A stretch of 64,000 bases of DNA from Paraburkholderia antibiotica. Lineage in GTDB: Bacteria > Pseudomonadota > Gammaproteobacteria > Burkholderiales > Burkholderiaceae. How positions within the stretch are numbered: position 1 is the stretch's first letter; every line of letters begins with the position of its first letter. Below, piece after piece: positions 61,658 to 64,000 of this stretch. The stretch covers positions 1 through 64,000 of the forward strand of contig NZ_JABBFZ010000022.1 in NCBI RefSeq assembly GCF_012927125.1. Direction: 5' to 3'. The notes under the pieces were generated by a model. That model was not told the origin of the DNA. It was given only the letters and a program-made list of their open reading frames with translations, and did not search any database. A program made the translations under genes and the position numbers.

Positions 61658-63144
61658 CAGTTGGCTCCGTACTTCGCGAGCAGCTGCTGCACCGCGGCTT
61701 GCTGCGACGCCGTGGCCGCTTGCTGTGCGGCCTGCTGACTCTGCGCACGCGCATGTGCTTGCGACGCGTTCAGCGCTGCGTGTGCATCGCCCAAACGCGA
61801 TTGCGCGAGCGCGAGGCGGCGCACCATTTCTTCGCGCGCAGCACCGTAGCCCGGCGGCGCGTTCGTCGGACCATAGACCGTCATCGGGCCCGCACTCGCG
61901 TCGAGTTGCCTGATTGCATCGGAGAGCCGCGCGACGTCGGCGGTCGCGGCATTGAATGTCGCCTGCGGATCAGGCGCACTCGCGGGGGCAACCGGTGCCG
62001 GTTGTGCTGCACGCGGCACAGCCGGTGCTGCTGGCGCAGATGGCGCGGCGGGCGCTGGTGGCGCACTGGAAAGATACGGCGCCTGAGTGCTCGCGGGCGC
62101 ATCCGACGCCGACGGGATGAACGGGTTGCTCGCCATGCCTGGAATCGGTGCCGTACCCACAGAAGGCGCGCCGCCTGAGATTGCATTCATACCTGGCGTG
62201 CCTGCATTGGCGCCAGACATGCCGCCCTGCACGTCACCGCCACCCATCTGCGCGAGCACCTGATTGATTCGCTGAAGCGTCTTCGATTGCTCAACCGGGT
62301 TGCCCTTCTGCGATGTGTAGAGACGCTGCAACGACGTCAACTGCGCCTGCAACACACGCGTATTTCCCGCGCCACCGTTTGCACCGGGCCCGTAACGCAG
62401 ATTGTTATATTGATCGCGCTGCTCGAGCTGCGCGTTAGCCCGTGCGCTTTGCGCTGCCATGTCCTCGAGGTGTATCCCATATTGCGCGGCCGGATCGACG
62501 TTCCCACTGAACGCCGCGGTCGCGGGCAGCATGCCTCCGCGAGAGAAAGGCAGTGATCGATTCCCGGACGCATCTGTATAGAACGTGTTGCCGTTGGCAT
62601 CCTGTTGGGCCTGCAGTCCGTTATATCCAGCGGCCTGCAAGCCGCTCGTGGTCAGGGTGCTCCCAAGGGAGCCGCCGAGCGCTGCGCCAAGATTGCCCTG
62701 CTGTAATCCTGCAATACGTGCGTAGTCCGTCGCAGCGTTCTTGAGCAACGGGTTCGCGGCCACCTTTGCAGGGTCGAGATTGTTCGTGATGTAGTTGGCG
62801 ACATCGACCGGATTCGTGAACCCGGCTTGCGCAGCCTGTGCGCGTAGCCCCTGTATCTGATTGTCCGCATCGAGCTTGTGCAGGTTGATGCCGCTGTTCA
62901 GTGCCGTCGCGCCCGCCGTGTTGGTGCCCGTCTGCACCATATCGTCGTAGCCCTGATTCAGCGTGTCGTACTTGATCGAGTTACCGAGCGCGCCCGCGTC
63001 CGATGCGAGCATCTGCTGCGGAACCTGATAGGCGTCCATGAACGACTTGCTCATCTGGTCGGCCGCGTTCATGCCGGACATCAGATCGCTATCGCGATTC
63101 CGGCTGAAGCCACCCGTGAAGTCCGAGATTCCGTAATAACTCAT
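61657..63144 (-). CDS. Phage internal virion (ejection-type) structural protein
   Basis: A 495-residue protein with an N-terminal helical half (SDLMSGMNAADQMSKSFMDA, NQGYDDMVQTGTNTAGATAL) and a long C-terminal Ala/Pro-rich region (PAAPSAPAAPAVPRAAQPAP) followed by a coiled, Gln/Ala-rich tail (LALAQSRLGDAHAALNASQA). I recognise no enzyme family. Position between the next virion gene and a peptidoglycan hydrolase, and composition, fit podophage internal core or ejection proteins. Function is inferred from context. Confidence 0.6.
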   Translation of the reverse strand: MSYYGISDFTGGFSRNRDSDLMSGMNAADQMSKSFMDAYQVPQQMLASDAGALGNSIKYDTLNQGYDDMVQTGTNTAGATALNSGINLHKLDADNQIQGLRAQAAQAGFTNPVDVANYITNNLDPAKVAANPLLKNAATDYARIAGLQQGNLGAALGGSLGSTLTTSGLQAAGYNGLQAQQDANGNTFYTDASGNRSLPFSRGGMLPATAAFSGNVDPAAQYGIHLEDMAAQSARANAQLEQRDQYNNLRYGPGANGGAGNTRVLQAQLTSLQRLYTSQKGNPVEQSKTLQRINQVLAQMGGGDVQGGMSGANAGTPGMNAISGGAPSVGTAPIPGMASNPFIPSASDAPASTQAPYLSSAPPAPAAPSAPAAPAVPRAAQPAPVAPASAPDPQATFNAATADVARLSDAIRQLDASAGPMTVYGPTNAPPGYGAAREEMVRRLALAQSRLGDAHAALNASQAHARAQSQQAAQQAATASQQAAVQQLLAKYGAN

Positions 63145-63156
63145 AGCTATTTGCCT

Positions 63157-64000
63157 TTATGCGAAGGTGGACGACGGGCCAAGCGAATTAGCATCCCATA
63201 GCGTTCCGGCGCCCATGCCACCGCTGGATATGCCGCCGCTTCCGAAATTCGTCACGCTCGAGAACGTGTTGAAGCCGCCAATGCTCGCGCCGCTCTGTGA
63301 GCCTTGAGTGCTCCCGACTGGTGACGGTCCCATGAATGCCGAAATACCAGCGCCCATGACGCCGCCGAGGCCTGAAAGAATCGAGCCGTAGTACTGATTA
63401 CGTGCAGCAAGCTCTAGATCCGTACCGCGTTGCATGATGCCCGCCGCGTTGCCAATGCCCTGAATCGCGTCCGCCGGCATGCCGCGACCGATGTTGAACA
63501 TCTGAAGCTTGCGATTGAAATAGACCTGCTGCCGATCGAACTGCCGGTTCTCCAGATAGCGGCGCGTCTGTTCCTTGCGCTCGCCAACAGCGCGCGCCTG
63601 CTCGACGGCAAGCGTCCGGTCGGTCGCGACCGTCGCGCCGATGCAATATCGATTGCGCCGCCGCTGTGCCTGCTGCGCGGCATTCGCGAATTGCATGCGC
63701 ACTTCGACGACCGCGCGATTCGCCTCGTCCTCGATCGGTTCGGTGTACTCAGGCCGCGCACACTCGGCGTCGATCGTCGCGTCCTCGCATGGTGCGAAGT
63801 GCGCCGTGAAGCGCGCATATTCCGCTTCAGCAATGACGAGCTGCCGGTCCGCAAGGTCATACTGCTTTTCGGCCGCATCCTTCGCCGCGTCGAGCGCGTT
63901 GTTCGCGAGCAGCACCTGGGCGGCTGCGTACGCGGCTTGAGCGACGACCCATGCCTCGAGCCAGTCTGTCTGCCACGCCGTCCACGCTTCGACGTCCTTC
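63157..64000 (-). CDS. Phage virion protein, N-terminus beyond window
   Basis: At least 280 residues; the frame is open to the window edge (KDVEAWTAWQTDWLEAWVVA before a possible GTG at 63915), so the true start is probably beyond 64000. It has a long helical, charged region (AEKQYDLADRQLVIAEAEYA, NRAVVEVRMQFANAAQQAQR) and a Gly/Ser-rich C-terminus (GVMGAGISAFMGPSPVGSTQ and onward). This pattern of helical body plus glycine-rich tail is common in podophage internal virion proteins. No family is recognised with certainty. It lies 12 bases before the next virion gene. Confidence 0.6.
   Translation of the reverse strand, partial: KDVEAWTAWQTDWLEAWVVAQAAYAAAQVLLANNALDAAKDAAEKQYDLADRQLVIAEAEYARFTAHFAPCEDATIDAECARPEYTEPIEDEANRAVVEVRMQFANAAQQAQRRRNRYCIGATVATDRTLAVEQARAVGERKEQTRRYLENRQFDRQQVYFNRKLQMFNIGRGMPADAIQGIGNAAGIMQRGTDLELAARNQYYGSILSGLGGVMGAGISAFMGPSPVGSTQGSQSGASIGGFNTFSSVTNFGSGGISSGGMGAGTLWDANSLGPSSTFA

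Noticed and set aside
1..64000. CRISPR arrays, rRNA genes or plasmid/chromosome origins
   Set aside because: I saw no regularly spaced identical repeats, no rRNA-like stretches and no clustered DnaA-box or iteron pattern.

Overview
The window reads as a high-GC beta-proteobacterial chromosome of the Burkholderia/Paraburkholderia/Caballeronia kind. This rests on several OmpC-type porins, dense catabolic operons with ACS-type MFS permeases, LysR/AraC/MarR/TetR/DeoR regulators next to their targets, and a prophage whose design resembles the Bcep22 group of Burkholderia podophages. The genus is an inference; no rRNA or housekeeping marker is present.

Layout. (1) 1-126: end of an IS3-family insertion sequence. 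(2) 401-14165: polyol/deoxy-sugar locus. It has two complete ribose-type ABC importers, a Zn alcohol dehydrogenase resembling erythritol/L-threitol dehydrogenase, an SDR resembling D-threitol dehydrogenase, a rhamnulose-1-P-aldolase/SDR fusion, and a divergent DeoR repressor with an FGGY kinase. (3) 14218-14630: remnant of an MFS permease gene. (4) 14931-26724: aromatic cluster A, with an AraC regulator, porin, carotenoid-oxygenase-family (lignostilbene/isoeugenol type) enzyme, aldehyde dehydrogenase, quinone oxidoreductase, MFS permease, two 2-hydroxyacyl-CoA-dehydratase/benzoyl-CoA-reductase-like subunits and a CaiB/BaiF CoA-transferase. (5) 27378-32374: ferulate operon (MarR regulator, fcs, vdh, ech) with twin palindromic operators upstream of ech. 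(6) 32486-40757: cluster B, a second porin/CoA-transferase/MFS/dehydratase-like pair/amidohydrolase operon, divergent from a TetR gene with two matching palindromes between them. (7) 40834-45778: LysR regulator divergent from a P450-porin-MFS operon. (8) 45951-47204: tyrosine integrase, followed at 47370-47442 by the 3' part of a tRNA-Sec gene (attachment site). (9) 47571-64000: prophage right of the att site, transcribed leftward: virion proteins, a glucosaminidase, an 11.1-kb gene for a 3713-residue polyvalent protein, two terminators, then a holin-endolysin-Rz/Rz1 lysis cassette.

How it works together. Clusters A, ferulate and B all look built to bring plant phenylpropanoids through porins and MFS permeases. 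Two routes to vanillin-type aldehydes are suggested: oxidative double-bond cleavage in A, and CoA-dependent hydration/retro-aldol in the ferulate operon. Each of A and B also carries the same four-part module (dehydratase-like pair, CoA-transferase, MFS, porin). No activator ATPase is visible, and expected iron-sulfur cysteines are missing (progressively from A to B). This module is the best candidate here for undescribed biochemistry.

In the prophage, two short, well-formed reading frames with good Shine-Dalgarno sites lie inside the giant gene in another frame, exactly where the giant protein becomes low-complexity. These are candidate nested genes. The tRNA-Sec fragment between an integrase and a phage lysis end suggests two elements inserted in tandem at selC.
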